A stretch of DNA of 64,000 nucleotides, taken from positions 7,754,001 to 7,818,000 of the forward strand of contig JAYJMM010000120.1 of NCBI GenBank assembly GCA_037349105.1. The letters run 5' to 3'. The translations under genes were made by a program, and so were the position numbers. Within the stretch, counting starts at the first letter, position 1. Each line of letters opens with the position of its first letter. Source of the stretch: Limnomonas spitsbergensis. Its lineage: Eukaryota; Chlorophyta; Chlorophyceae; Chlamydomonadales. The notes under the pieces are model-generated. The model was not told the DNA's origin, made no database searches, and saw only the letters and a list, made by a program, of their open reading frames with translations. This document shows, piece after piece, positions 1-11,148 of the stretch.

Positions 1-537
1 TCATCGAGACGATGGACCTCCTGGATCCCATCTACGTCCGTGTGCCACTTTCGAGGCGGGTCAAGCTGAGCCCAGTCGACCACGCTCCCCTTCCCAACGT
101 GAGCGCTTTGCACATTTAAAATACGCCGCATCATTAGGGGCCATGCTCTGGGTTCGGCCAGTTTGCTGGGGGAAAAAACATACTAGTCATTCATGCAAGA
201 CACTAGGGTACGGTGTGGGTGGGGGTCACAACTGCAATATTGTAACTATGTTTAGTTATAGGATGCTTCCTTCGTGTTCTGCGTGGTTATGCATGCCAAA
301 TCTGGTTGACTGGAAACTTGGATCTTAGCATGCCATATCCCACCCTCCATACGGCAGGTCCAAGAGTACCGCGAGCGTATTCTGCTGCTTGAGGCAGCCA
401 CGGACTCGTTGGTCAGTTTCGATCCTGCAGCCGCCCCTGCCGTTCCTCAAACATCCATCATCGACTCATTCTGGAATTCGATGTCAGGCCTCTCATCAGT
501 CGACGAGGCAGCTGATGCTCTTGTGAAAATGAAGTGA
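1..537 (+). CDS. 3' end of an unidentified protein-coding gene (two last exons)
   Basis: Two exons can be read in one frame. The first runs from before the window edge to 98 and ends at a good donor (CCCAAC|gtgagc). A 259-nt intron (99-357) ends in cggcag. The last exon is 358-537 and stops at TGA 535-537. Both exons are in phase 0. The visible 91 residues contain the stretches DPIYVRVPLSRRVKL and VQEYRERILLLEAATDSL, and end in a helical acidic tail (VDEAADALVKMK). I do not recognise the family. The frame reads like real protein, unlike the other frames. The N-terminal part is outside the window. A GC-rich minisatellite begins about 50 nt after the stop and would lie in the 3' UTR or just beyond. 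Confidence 0.6.
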
Positions 538-589
538 GGGATCTTTATGAGGGCCGTGATGGATTGGTTGCAAGCTGACGTGTTGGCGC

Positions 590-1052
590 GCCATGTGCTG
601 TGGCCCGTACTGCTGGAGAGCTGGCCCATGTGCTGTGGCCCGTACAGCTGGCCCATGTGCTGTGGCATGTGCTGTGGCCCATATGCTGTGGCATGTGCTG
701 TGGCCCATCCTGCTGGCCCATGTGCTGTGGCCCGTACTGCAGGCCCATGTGCTGTGGCATGTGCTGTGGCCCATCCTGCTGGCCCATGTGCTGTGGCCCG
801 TACTGCAGGCCCATGTGCTGTGGCATGTGCTGTGGCCCATCCTGCTGGCCCATGTGCTGTGGCCCGTACTGCTGGCCCATGTGCTGTGGCATGTGCTGTG
901 GCCCGTACTACTGGCCCATGTGCTGTGGCATGTGCTGTGCCCCATACTGCTGGCCCATGTGCTGTGGCCCGTACTGCTGGCCCATGTGCTGTCATGCTGT
1001 GGCATGTGCTGTGGCCCATACTGCTGGCCCATGTGCTGTGGCCCATGCTCCA
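590..1052. repeat. Minisatellite with CCCATGTGCTGTGG core
   Basis: A core of about 14-15 bp (CCCATGTGCTGTGG) is repeated about 15 times with alternating linkers (CATGTG, CCGTACTGCTGG, CATCCTGCTGG). The linkers build a higher-order unit of about 63 bp. Long open frames on both strands here (Cys/Gly/Pro/Val-rich on +, Gly-His-Ser-Thr-rich on -) are a by-product of the repeat and not genes. Confidence 0.9.
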
Positions 1053-1139
1053 GCTTGCCAAAGAGAACAAGAGTAAATACCACTTCAGTAACTATACACG
1101 TGCTTGGCTCTTCATCAGGATTGATGCGATAGCCACTTA

Positions 1140-2020
1140 AGATTGTATGATTGATTTGTAGTTTTTAGGGGGAGCTCAAAACTCCTTATTTGGAACCTCT
1201 CCTCGTTTGACATAAATCATAAATAAACAGGTCACACTTTCACAACGCACAAATATACCGTTTACAAGGGCGCAGCACCAAGTCACGACAATACGCTTAT
1301 GAGCGTGGATTGAGGAAATTGATAGTTGGTACCCATTACGTAAATGTATCGTCGTTGTTGAAATCTGATGTTGAATACTTTTCTTTGCCCATGCTCATGG
1401 CTTTGTTTTTTGCAGGTATTTCACTTGCATACTCACATGCACTGATAACCATTGTTTGGTTTGCGTACGGAATGGCTCTTTGGTATAGGCATGCATCCCA
1501 TGTCATCACAATTTTCAAAAACCAGTATGGACCCCATTTTGCAGACGGATGGCAGTTCACTTTCTCGTGTGCGCAGGCCCAGTTTTTTGGCTGCGTTGTA
1601 TCCTCTGTCTTTTGGGCTTCTGTATTTTTACTGTACTTGTGCCTCCCTGCGTTCTGATAGGAAGCCTGGGGCGGCCACTGGTTTGTCTTTTTTTAAATGG
1701 TTACGGCCGGACACCTGGTTTGTGCATCAAGTGTGATGCTGCTGGATTGAAATACCGGTGATACACAGGACCCACAAATAGTTATTTTTCAGATCTTCCT
1801 GCTCTTTGAGAATCGTGTGAGGTTCTTATATTGAACCTTCTACGACACACTGCCGTTTTGTTTGTTCGTATTATATGAAGTTGCCTCCCTTCATTTCAGC
1901 ATGGCCCGGAGGTGGAACGTCATTAACATGAATGTGCCCTCGTCATAATTGCACATTCACGGTCCGGGGTGCTATCCTGAAGTTCCAGACAATACATTGG
2001 TCTCCCTCTTGATCTGTTCA
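1140..2020. other. Intergenic stretch without a supported gene
   Basis: I see no exon chain here. A hydrophobic open frame at about 1310-1657 lacks an ATG at its 5' end and has no recognisable motif. The sequence is AT-richer than the neighbouring exons. Confidence 0.5.
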
Positions 2021-2026
2021 TAGCCC

Positions 2027-2222
2027 ATGGCCAGCCTCCATGAATCAGCAAGCAGAAAAAGCCGCATCTTTGAGTGGCAAAAAATCTCACTCAGGCTACA
2101 CACACTGAATCAGGGGGGATTCCCCATGCACTGAATGGGTGTGCCTCATCATGCATTTGTGAAGCTATCCTCCCCACTTACACCCACAACTTGCAGGAAA
2201 ATATAGCCACCCTACCCAGGGA
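2027..2222. repeat. Diverged copy of the carrier gene's 3' flank
   Basis: This segment matches 4972-5150, immediately downstream of the carrier stop codon on the minus strand, in the same orientation. Shared blocks include CAGCCTC..AATCAGCAA, the block AATCTCACTCAGGCTACAC, TGCCTCATCAT and ATAGCCACCCT. Small insertions separate the blocks. It is either a dispersed repeat family or a local duplication. Confidence 0.7.
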
Positions 2223-3074
2223 CAGGGGGGTCCCTCTAGATCCTGCCATGCCAATTCCAGCATCTCCTCCAGTCTTCCATCTGTCAGGGAAACGTCCTTT
2301 GTTGTCTGAGGTGGTAGCACTGCTTGCAGGCCATTACACCACAATCGGTACCAACCACTTGTATTCAGCCAAGAATGAACCCTGCGACCTTAAGAAAAGC
2401 CCGTTCATGAAAAATGCAGGGAATGCTGCCTGAACGGCTGGCAGGTGCGCGGGTGGTCGGTCAGAATCCTTGAGTCAGCTTTAAAAGCATGAAATGATAT
2501 CCACACATAAATTTACGGGATACAAATTGAAGAATTACGGGCGAAACATAGAGACAGCCATGTCAGCTTCCCCCCTGACCCTGGGGTTTGCGACCATGAA
2601 TGAGACACAAGCATACCATCAGATTATATGCAAGGTTATCTTTATGGCCAAGGCATCTATCTAGACATGAAGAGGGATTGAAAGACAACACACTGCATGA
2701 GCGAATTGCAGTGTCGCAGATGATACCCGAACGGCTATTCCCACGGCTGCCCACCAGTGCTTATTTTCCTGTGCACCAGACCACCTTGGGCAGGTAGCTG
2801 TGCAGCCAACACTCAGGACCAAACCTTCACTGGCCTAAGGTCTGTGCCCCTAAGACCAGGGCTTAACGCACCACATCTGTCGGCCGTGATGTAGCTGAAT
2901 TTTAACAGAAGCACTATAAACAACCATTGCCTTATGCATGTCGCATCTTTAATCTAAACACAATGACAAATCGTTAAAGCTACAACACTCGGGTGCAAGT
3001 GCTATTGCGTAGCGGCAGGTGGCTTCAGTCACATTTACGTTGTAACACACAAGATGCATTTGGATTTGTAGCGG

Positions 3075-4413
3075 CTATTTTGCGACAGGCTGTTGTTGCT
3101 GCTGCTGGAGGGCCTGGGGCAGCTGAGCCCTCAGTTGCTGTCCAATGGGATCAGTCACACCATCATTGTCCCACCCCCTGTCCCAAAGCTTGGGGTCGCG
3201 TGCACCTTCCTCAGCTGGACCCCAATCATCAACCTTGAACCTAAGAGAAGGAGAGGGACGGGTGAGGAAGGATTGGTGCTGGTTTGGAGTCAAGTGCGCG
3301 TTCCTCAGCTGGACCCCAATCAGGGTTTACAACCCCTAAACAAAAACGCGGCTATTGCATTCAGCACGCAGGCCAAAAATAAATTACAGCCCTTCGCCAG
3401 ACGCGAAATTAACGCGCACCATCAGGTTTCCGAATTAATTTAGGCGCACAGCTCATTAAACTATAATTTGGCGCGAAAGCTCAAGCGTACAACGGTAATG
3501 TTTTTTTATTTACACTCCATGTGCCAGCTGAACCTCAGGATGGAATCCATGGGGCTGGGGGCCCAAGTCACACATGCAACATGTGAGGCTCTCGTTACTG
3601 AAGGGCACTTCAGGTTTAATCGCGCTACATCCCGGTATGCGACCGGGGTGCTCTAATGCAGGCAGCAGACCCTATTGCTTGGGCAACTGGACGTGGTCCG
3701 GATACAGTTGATCCCAATCAGCCCTATGGTGGCATCCAGACCATCCCCTTCGGTAGTATGGTGCATGCTGCGAATGACATGGGACTGATATGTGCCTGCA
3801 ACCACTATGTTTAATGCAAAACTGATAGGTGACTGCCGAATGCATGGGTTTGCATGGGGCAAACATGCCTTGTTGCCTTGAAGCAAAGCCTAGTCTACAT
3901 ACCATGCAATCCCATTGAAGAGATGCGATAGCAAGAGACACGCTGCAATATGCCCTGATGCCAGCTTGCCATGCAATGCTATAATGAGAAGATGAAGCTC
4001 TACCACAGATGCATGCACGGACATTGTCTTGCGCACTTTCATGCATGTGAAGAGACACATGCTTAGCGAAGGAACACACGATAGTGGGATCTCTTGGAGT
4101 CATGGCACATTGGCACCAAGCAGTGGCAGAACCTTGTTGGCCCACTGGGGCGGTCTCTGGGTGCTGAACTGCTGATGCTGGCATATATACCGGTAAGCAG
4201 TATGGCACTTTTGCGCAGAAATCAGCCATGCAGCACCGTGCCCTCAACTGTCGTGCTCACGAGGCATCATGATAGATTTGTTTCTCGTTGTCATAATTTG
4301 CAGTTCCAGAGGATTCAAATCGTGGCGCTATTCACAAGCACCTTAGCATGCTGCAGGACTCACTCTTCAAATTCGTCATCCTCGTCCTGAACCTTCTTCG
4401 ACGCGTCGGACAT
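3075..4413 (-). CDS. DSS1: DSS1/SEM1-like protein (26S proteasome lid / BRCA2-associated)
   Basis: This two-exon gene encodes a predicted 71-residue protein, the usual DSS1/SEM1 size. Exon 1 is 4413-4364 (ATG at 4413) and ends GAAGA|gtgagt. Exon 2 is 3240-3075, after cttag, and ends in TAG. The join restores an acidic patch, EDDEFEEF, then KVDDWGP, followed by LWDRGWDNDG and GQQLRAQL. This is the DSS1 order: an acidic cluster with F and W, a second W-rich cluster, then a C-terminal QLR helix. DSS1 proteins are intrinsically disordered acidic subunits of the proteasome lid that also bind BRCA2 and TREX-2 components. Unusual points are that the second cluster is less acidic than normal (DRGWDNDG in place of the usual run of Asp) and that the C-terminus carries six consecutive Gln. 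The intron is 1123 nt. A copy of the exon 2 start lies inside it at 3302-3323. Confidence 0.85.
3297..3335 (-). repeat. Intronic echo of the DSS1 exon 2 start
   Basis: The + strand block CCTCAGCTGGACCCCAATCA at 3302-3321 is an exact copy of the block in exon 2 (about 3209-3228), with diverged flanks on both sides. It lies about 93 bp upstream of the real exon in transcription order, and its translation repeats DWGPAEE. Confidence 0.85.
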
Positions 4414-4971
4414 TTGTAAGAGAAGTAAATGCCGTTGGCCCCGGCTTGGGTGATCTTGCAAAGGTGTGCCTCTTGCACGGACTGTCGGGTACTGAACTAT
4501 TGATACTACCGGTAGCCCCTTTCGGATCGCTCCTCTCAGCGTGGAGACTCGTTTAGAGATATTCAACCTGGTAGATAATAATTGCTCTCAAATCTCTACA
4601 TGTCTCGTTGGGGCACACTGCACTTCATAATTGACGCAGATTCACACTGGCCTCGGGCTTGCCTCAAGCGACTGACACATCATGAGTTGTTATCCATAAA
4701 TTCCCGCCCGCTCGAACCCACCAAACGATCCTCTCTCTCCCCCGGTCTAGATGGCCGGGTTCCATGTTCCTGTCCCCTCTCATAGGAGGATGGCATGGCT
4801 GCACCATGGTCCACGCTGTGCATACATGGTAGCTGGAATTGAGCTTAGTCACTCCCTACTCTAGCTACCAGAGTACAAGCCCCACGCGGACGAGCATTCA
4901 GCAGGGCCCAGTTGGTCTGCAGGCGCCGTTCTAAACCCGTAAGTGCCACACAGTGGATTCCCCCTCCATCT

Positions 4972-5150
4972 ATCCAAAGCCAGCCACTGGTCAGCCTCGC
5001 TCCACAAATCAGCAACCAGAAGAAGCGTCACCATAGAATGTCAGCAAATCTCACTCAGGCTACACGGGTATGCCTCATCATTGCCCTAGCTATCCCCACC
5101 TCTCACACTCACACCTTACACTTAACTATAGCCACCCTCCCCTTGCATCC
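4972..5150. repeat. Carrier 3' flank copy of the 2.0-2.2 kb repeat
   Basis: Partner of 2027-2222. It contains TTACA at 5116-5120, which reads TGTAA on the carrier's strand 36 nt past the stop codon. TGTAA is the usual polyadenylation signal of volvocalean algae, so this could be the carrier's poly(A) signal. That role is inference. Confidence 0.55.
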
Positions 5151-5155
5151 CCTCT

Positions 5156-8100
5156 TCACTTCTTCTTGCCTCCCTTGGCCCCTGCCTCCAAGGCATCCTT
5201 CTCATCCGACTCCTTTTCGGCAATGTAGTCCTGTATGGGGGCAAAGCTCAGAATTTAGAGAACATTTAAATTTTGTACAGTTGAGAAATGAGGGGGCATT
5301 CAAATGTTCAGGACCATGACCAATGCATCACAGCTCCCATTTAAATTGCCAGGACGGGCGAAGGTCTGCTTGGGCGCTTCACCACCAAGATCCGAATCTC
5401 CCCACCCTTCCTCTAGCCCGCCGTTCTGCTCTGCGCTTCTGGTGCACCTTTGCCGACTGTGTTGAAGATCGGCCTCCTAGTTTCCTCAGCATTTCAGCTA
5501 CCAACCCCTGTGCTGGGGTTGGTAGCTGCCCGTCTTGCCTTGCTTCCAGGGTAGTGCTTTCTTTTGCTAGCTGCCCCGGTCTCGTTTGTCTCTTGGTTCT
5601 GGCTTCCCCCTGGCTCTGGGCTAAGAACTGCCCTTGCCCTTACCCTGACTTTTGACTTTGGCTTCTGGCTTTTTACTTTGGATTCTGACTTTTGCCTTCA
5701 GCTTCCCGCGTTTTTGTCGCTCCTTGTTGGTTCTGCTTTCTGGTCTTCTTTGTGCCTGTTTTTTGTATTGGGTCCCTGTCTGTAAGTTGGTGTTGCCTGT
5801 GTTTCGTCTGTTGTCGTTGTTGCTCGCGGTTTTGTTTGTTCTCTGGTGTCTGTCTCGGTTTTCTGTTTTCTGGTCTCCCTCCAGTGTTGCTCAGCCTGGC
5901 CCTTTTGCAAAAGGCTGTGGGTGGTTGCGCCACCTTTGTGACAACAACTTTGAACAATATGCCCTGCTGCTTGGGCCAATGGCCAGTCACGTTTTGGTCC
6001 CCATTGACCCCATGGAGGCCCTGAGCGCCGGCATCCCCCTGAAGGTAGGCGGCCTGGCGCGCACCAGAACAAACACAGCTCACCTGGCCCAGGCGCCACA
6101 ACACGCTGAACAGGATGCCCTGGATGCCGTTGGTGATGAGCTTGGTGCCCAGGCCTCGGAAGAACAGGCCCTGGACACCCTCCTTGGCCACAATGTTCTG
6201 CAGAAGTCACAGGCAGAGGGTGGGCTTGAAGGTCGGCGGCAATGGGTTGAAAGTGTAACTGCTCACGACCTACCAGAAAAATTGGCTGCAACCTGGGGTT
6301 GGGGTTGAAAGTGTGGCTGCACACTACCAAGACATGATGCACTGCGGCGAAGAATTCCCATGAAATATTCCCCCCCGCCTTACAGCTGCTAGCCAGCAGC
6401 ATGGTGAGGGTGAGCAAGAGGGCACGCTTGTTTGGTCGTCGAGCGCAGCAGACTTAATTTTCGTTTGCGCCATGCCCCTTCATTGCCTAGAGGGGCAGCT
6501 GGGGGGCCACCACAGGGCCATAAGGGACACACTTTCAATCAGCCCTTGGCCAGTGGCCCGAGCAGAGAGGAGTGCTACACCAGGCCCAAGAGATCATAGG
6601 CTTTGATAGAGCTGATTAGCTGAATTGAAGGTAAAGCACGCTGGAACAATCACTGGCCGTAAGACAAGACTGCCTGTTTGGTCCTCGTGTGTAGGAAGGA
6701 AGGGCACCGAGCAAAAGCATATTGCTGAAGGTTGTAATGCTGTCGGGCTAACAACCTGTGCGAGCCAAGGCCTGAGTATCGCCTAGGGCTGTAAGGCTGG
6801 CACCGTCTAAGAGCAAGTGATCAAGAGAAGGAGAAATCCTAGGATTGTAGGGTGGCATCACACCTTGACAATCCTAGGGTAGTAGGGTGGCATCACACCT
6901 TGACAATCCTAGGGTAGTAGGGTGGCATCACACCTTGACAATCCTAGGGTAGTAGGGTGGCATCACACCTTGACAATCCTAGGGTTGTAGGGTGGCATCA
7001 CACCTTGACAATCCTAGGGTGTAGGGTGGCATCACACCTTGACAATCCTAGGGTAGTAGGGTGGCATCACACCTTGACAATCTCTCCATACGTGATGGAT
7101 ACCGTGGACGCCTGCTTGGAGGTCTTGACAACTCGAATGGAGTTGGAGCAGATGTCGGATACGAACGACGAGCACCAGCCCATGAATGCCGAGCGTAGCA
7201 GCCTCTTGTACAGCTCGTCGTACTTGGGCAGCATGTCGTTAAGCGTGTTGTACTGTGGCAGGGCAAAGGGCAGGACGTTCAGGGTAAATAAATGTCCATA
7301 ACGCTTCTTGAGAAATTCCCGTGCTCGCCCATTGTGCACATGTGATAGATTTATAACCTTGGGTTAGTTTGAGCAGGTCCTGATGTTGACATGAAGCTTG
7401 GAGTCTATCAATGCGATATCAAGGCAACATCCCACAGAGTTGACTCAGAAGGGTCCCCCCCCGATGTTTATATCAGTAGATCAGCCACCTGTGCCCAGCC
7501 CTCAGCCCCGGCTAGGTCACATCAGGAAACATGCCAAGGTCGGCACAGGACACACCCTGCTATTAATCTCAGTGTGTCGCAGGTGGGGAGGGGAGAGACA
7601 GAAATGTGTTTCAAACCCTCAGTGCCGGCGGTCAGGTCAGCCCCGGCAGACCGCCTGGGTCCGCCCAGGGAGGACCACAGTCTTAATTACTCTCTCTCTC
7701 TCTCTCTCTCTCTCTTCGGTGTCGGTTCCAGAGAATTTCAGTCCAATCAATGGGCGTCAAGAGGGTACATATCATGGGACTGGCACCCACAAACCTAGGA
7801 ACCATCAACCCTCCTATGACGCCGGTGCACACCCGGACAAGGGCCACCCCTCTGCATACCCAGTGTGGCAAACCAGGGTTTGTGCCTCACCAAGGGTTCA
7901 AAGTTATGTTTTAGGATCTGAACCCAGGAGGCATCACTCACAGTTGCAAACCAAGGGTAGTGTCCGACGAAGGTGGCCAGGGACGCCGCCAGCGCGCCGT
8001 GGTACAACACGGTGGGGCCTCCAATCTTGACCTTGGTCATCAGAGCAGAAAAGCCATTCTTGCCCTCCACCTGATCAGATGAGGGGTGGTGTAAATTTGA

Positions 8101-11100
8101 TGGATGTACAACGCCCGGCCCTCATGCTACTAAATAACAAATTTGAGGGATTCAAACCGTCAGGGGGAAAGTAGGGACATGAGTTCGGCAACGCCATTCC
8201 TGGCCTCCACCTGATCAGGGGGCGGTCAGAGGGGTCCATGGGGATGCAGAGACAAGGTCGGCAAATCACCTCTTACATTGCACCTGATCAAGGAAGGAGA
8301 GGATAAAGAGGCTGTTAAAGAGGCAGCTAGTATGTCAGGGCTGTGCTTGTCAGGCAGGATAATGAGGGAGCCGTAACAGGATGAATCTGCTGCCTAGCTT
8401 TGCAATCTGAGGCAACAAAAAAACGAAACCTGCCTTGGACGCTGGCCGACTAGCAGAACACTAAATGTGAGGTATCAGATATGTCTGTATGGTGTCTGTA
8501 AAAGGAGGGGACCACTGTCTTAACATTTCTGCTTCATATTTCGGAAATGCTGTGTGATATCTATGATCTCTCACATCATCAGACTGGTAATGCAGACTGT
8601 TTCTGCCACTCGTATACAACAAATGACTTGGGACTCATCCTTGTTAAGCTATCACACCATGCCAATGCATGCCAATTTTGTTTTATTACACTTCAGTTAC
8701 AATTCAGCTACGGAAAGGTCCATTATTTTGAGGTCCTAGTGCAGCCAGCCCTTCTGTATCCACCACCGGCTATTGGCCGTGGTCAAGGTTTGGTCCCCAT
8801 CCGCCAAGTGGTGGCCGCCCCACACAGGTGGTCCTCCACGCTCTAAAATGAATGCTGCCAGCCAATTAAAGCAGCATCTCTGCATTATCAGCTTAGCTGC
8901 CATAATACATCCGTGTGTGCCAGTGCAGGTGCCGATTGCATTACAAATTGTGTCTGTCTGGGTTGAACATCCATGCCTTCCCGTTTGTGCTCTCGACGTC
9001 ATGCATGCATCCTGCTCCTCCTGTCATGGAGCCCTTGACACCCAGCTGCCCCCAAATCATGCACGCTCCCTCCTTGCATGCATATATGAATATCGTTCAT
9101 GATCAAACCGATTTACAACAAGAAACAAAATCCATGCCAAGCCTGCAGGTCTCACCTGCACAAGGGTCTTCACCGCATCCCCGGGGGCATGCCCATGAAT
9201 CCATGATGCAGAACAGACCAGCAGGGGCCTAACCTGCATAACGACGATTCAGAATAGGCCCACATGCCACAGGGCTCTCACCTGCATTATGGTCTTGACT
9301 GCATCCACAGGCATGAGGACAATGCGGAATAGACCCGCGCCCACGGAAGCCGCCAACGTCTTGACGGCGGAGGGCATGTCAACGTCCTCCAGAGCAGCCA
9401 TGACACCGGTGTTGGCGGCCGTGTCGCCAAAGCGGCTCAGGGGGCCCTGCGTTAACAAGTGTGTGGAACCTTGCGTCAGAAAAATACATCAGTGAGGAAG
9501 TCTCTGCATATCCAATCGTGCGACAGCTCTTAATAAACATTCATCAGGAAGGGGAGAACCGCAAAAAAATGTCACAAGACCAAGGATGGTACCCGTATTT
9601 CACTGCTAGGGGTGGTTACAAACAGTCTCCCATGACGACCCACGGCTCAATGTTAGAGCGAGAGTAGCACCCTCCAGGCTCCAGGTGGGGCTCACAGACA
9701 GACAGGCCCTGCTGGTTAACCTGGATGAGTGCTGGGGTCAGACCTTGGTCGAAGTGAGACACGCTTCCCAGGGCCCACAGGGTTGAGGGTTGAGGGTTTA
9801 CCTGGATGAGTGCTGGGGCCAGACCCTGGTAGAAGCGAGGCACGCCTCCTTGGGACCACAGCGTGCGCAGCGCCTCCATGGTGCTGGTTCCGTAGCGGTA
9901 CTGCCGGGTGAGGGCAGAGGGACATAGGTTTTTAAGCCGGGAGGGGAGAGCGAACTTAACATTTCTGAGGCGTGTTCATTCAACCTTTAATTCACTCAAC
10001 TGGATGATGCCTGTACACTTGATGTCCAGGTTTCCGACAAGTATTTTGCCAGTCATTTCATGTCTTTTAGGATTTGTCAGACCATGCGGCGGACTGCGCT
10101 GGCAACAGGCATCCTATCAGAGAGGCAGCAGCCATTCCCCTGTTTCGTACTTGCAACTTGTCATAGGATAGGGTGCAAAAACTATATTTCTAGCTTACCA
10201 GCAATGGTAATTAAAATCTGCAGAGGCTCCGTGATATGTCTAGCTGACTAGCTTTATGTGAAGCCCCACGTAGAATTTGTAAACCGCAGGGAGGAGCCAC
10301 AGGCAGAATTCCCCAGGTTTAAGCTAGCCCCTCCCCTTGGAAACTCTGTGAAGCAGCCCTCCACCCATTTGCCCACGGCATTCCTCTCCTTTTCCCAATA
10401 CGGTAAACAACGACATGCAGCCTCTCAAAGTCTGAGTGAGCAGCGTCTCGCTCACTGAAGCAGCATTGTGTTGCAATTAGTAAGCCTCAGCTCTCTGTTT
10501 AAGCAGCTTTATTTCCAACGTACAGGAAGCGTCTTGCTGAAGCCTCACCTGGTAGTTCATGGTTGTCCTGTTGGGAGGGGCAAGGGCAGCAACCGAAAAG
10601 CATCCGAGTGAGACTGAGTCATCGAAACGGCAGAAAACGTTTTGAAGAACACGTGTCACGAGCGAGTCGATCGGCCACCGTCGCCCGCACACAACTCATA
10701 ATCAGCACTGCTCACTGCACCAACGTGTGTACGCTGCTCACCTGAGCCACATCATGGACAGCACTTGAAGGCCCATCGCGATCATGCCAGGGATGCCCCC
10801 GGACAGTGCTTTTTTGCCGGAGTACTCGCAAATCTCCTTAAACGACTTCTTCTTCTTCTTTTCGTCGACCGCAGACAGCCCCTTTCCACTCGGAGCAGGC
10901 TTCGAGGCTGTGGCAGACGCGAAGGGCAACGCCATGCTGATGGACGCGAAAGGGCTGGCCCTGGAGCAATACCTCTTGGATATCAGGCGTTTACTGGAGC
11001 CTCCCGTCGAGAACGAGCAGGAGCGCGCAGTGGTGCAGCTCAAGTCTTCAACATTGGCCCGGCAGTTGGACTGGCCGAGCTGCAGGTTGACAACATTCTT

Positions 11101-11148
11101 GCTGAACGCAAACACGGGCAACAAAGCCAGCTGACTGGATTCGGACAT
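5156..11148 (-). CDS. Organellar solute carrier (SLC25/mitochondrial carrier family) with N-terminal presequence
   Basis: Eight exons join in frame to 395 residues: 11148-10742, 10567-10549, 9900-9802, 9446-9282, 8070-7942, 7252-7073, 6197-6084 and 5230-5156 (TGA). All junctions are GT-AG. Residues 1 to about 100 are rich in Ser, Arg and Ala, as in a plastid or mitochondrial presequence. Three carrier-type repeats follow. The second has the canonical MPVDAVKTIMQ signature (Pro at about residue 221). The first and third are degenerate (GLQVLSMMWLRTTMNYQ; SDICSNSIRVVKTSKQ). GPLSRFGDTAANTGVMA, GHYPWFATYNTL and NGIQGILFSVLWRL are conserved in an algal/plant carrier subfamily I recognise but cannot assign a substrate. 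The C-terminus is Lys-rich. Exon 2 is a 19-nt microexon. Introns next to exons 3, 4, 5 and 6 carry copies of the adjacent splice junction. Confidence 0.93.
6855..7091 (-). repeat. 35-bp array of repeated 5' splice sites after carrier exon 6
   Basis: Seven copies at a 35-bp period (one 34) begin at about 6861, 6896, 6931, 6966, 7001, 7035 and 7070. On the minus strand each contains ATTGTCAAG|GTGTGATG. The copy at 7070 is the real end of exon 6 (last exon base 7073). The other six lie downstream in the intron. Use of any later copy would shift the frame, because the period is not a multiple of three. Confidence 0.95.
7689..7715. repeat. (CT)n microsatellite
   Basis: An uninterrupted run of about 13 CT dinucleotides inside carrier intron 5. 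Confidence 0.9.
7858..7905 (-). repeat. Echo of carrier exon 5 3' edge
   Basis: The minus strand reads ..KPWFATLG.., a diverged copy of the exon 5 end HYPWFAT plus its donor region. The real junction is at 7942 and the copy lies about 70 bp into the intron. Confidence 0.75.
8185..8292 (-). repeat. Echoes of carrier exon 5 5' edge and acceptor
   Basis: At 8191-8218 a copy of CTGATCAG|GTGGAGG..AATGGC repeats the real exon 5 start (8051-8078 on the + strand). A third, shorter copy (CTTGATCAG|GTGCAATG on the minus strand) lies at about 8271-8292. Both are upstream of the exon in transcription order. Confidence 0.8.
9150..9246 (-). repeat. Two echoes of carrier exon 4 3' edge with donor
   Basis: On the minus strand, 9180-9151 reads GATGCGGTGAAGACC then TTGTGCAG|GTGAGA. 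The block 9246-9228 reads CGTCGTTATGCAG|GTTAGG. Both copy the end of exon 4 (..KTIMQ|gtgaga, last exon base 9282) and lie downstream of it in the intron. Confidence 0.8.
9715..9790 (-). repeat. Echo of carrier exon 3 3' half with donor
   Basis: The minus strand reads LWALGSVSHFDQGLTPALIQ followed by gttaac. This is a diverged copy of LWSQGGVPRFYQGLAPALIQ|gtaaac in exon 3. The two copies are 81 bp apart and the echo is downstream in the intron. Confidence 0.9.

Noticed and set aside
447..1083. Open frames of about 115-207 residues on both strands with GHST/ATAHGP or CCGPYCW repeats
   Set aside because: They are translations of the CCCATGTGCTGTGG minisatellite in several frames at once; no frame is favoured.
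1310..1657. Hydrophobic 115-residue open frame as a membrane protein gene
   Set aside because: There is no ATG at its 5' end, and no motif or supporting splice structure.
6855..7091. CRISPR-like array because of regular 35-bp repeats
   Set aside because: Units are contiguous with no unique spacers, and the last unit is an exon/intron boundary of a eukaryotic gene.
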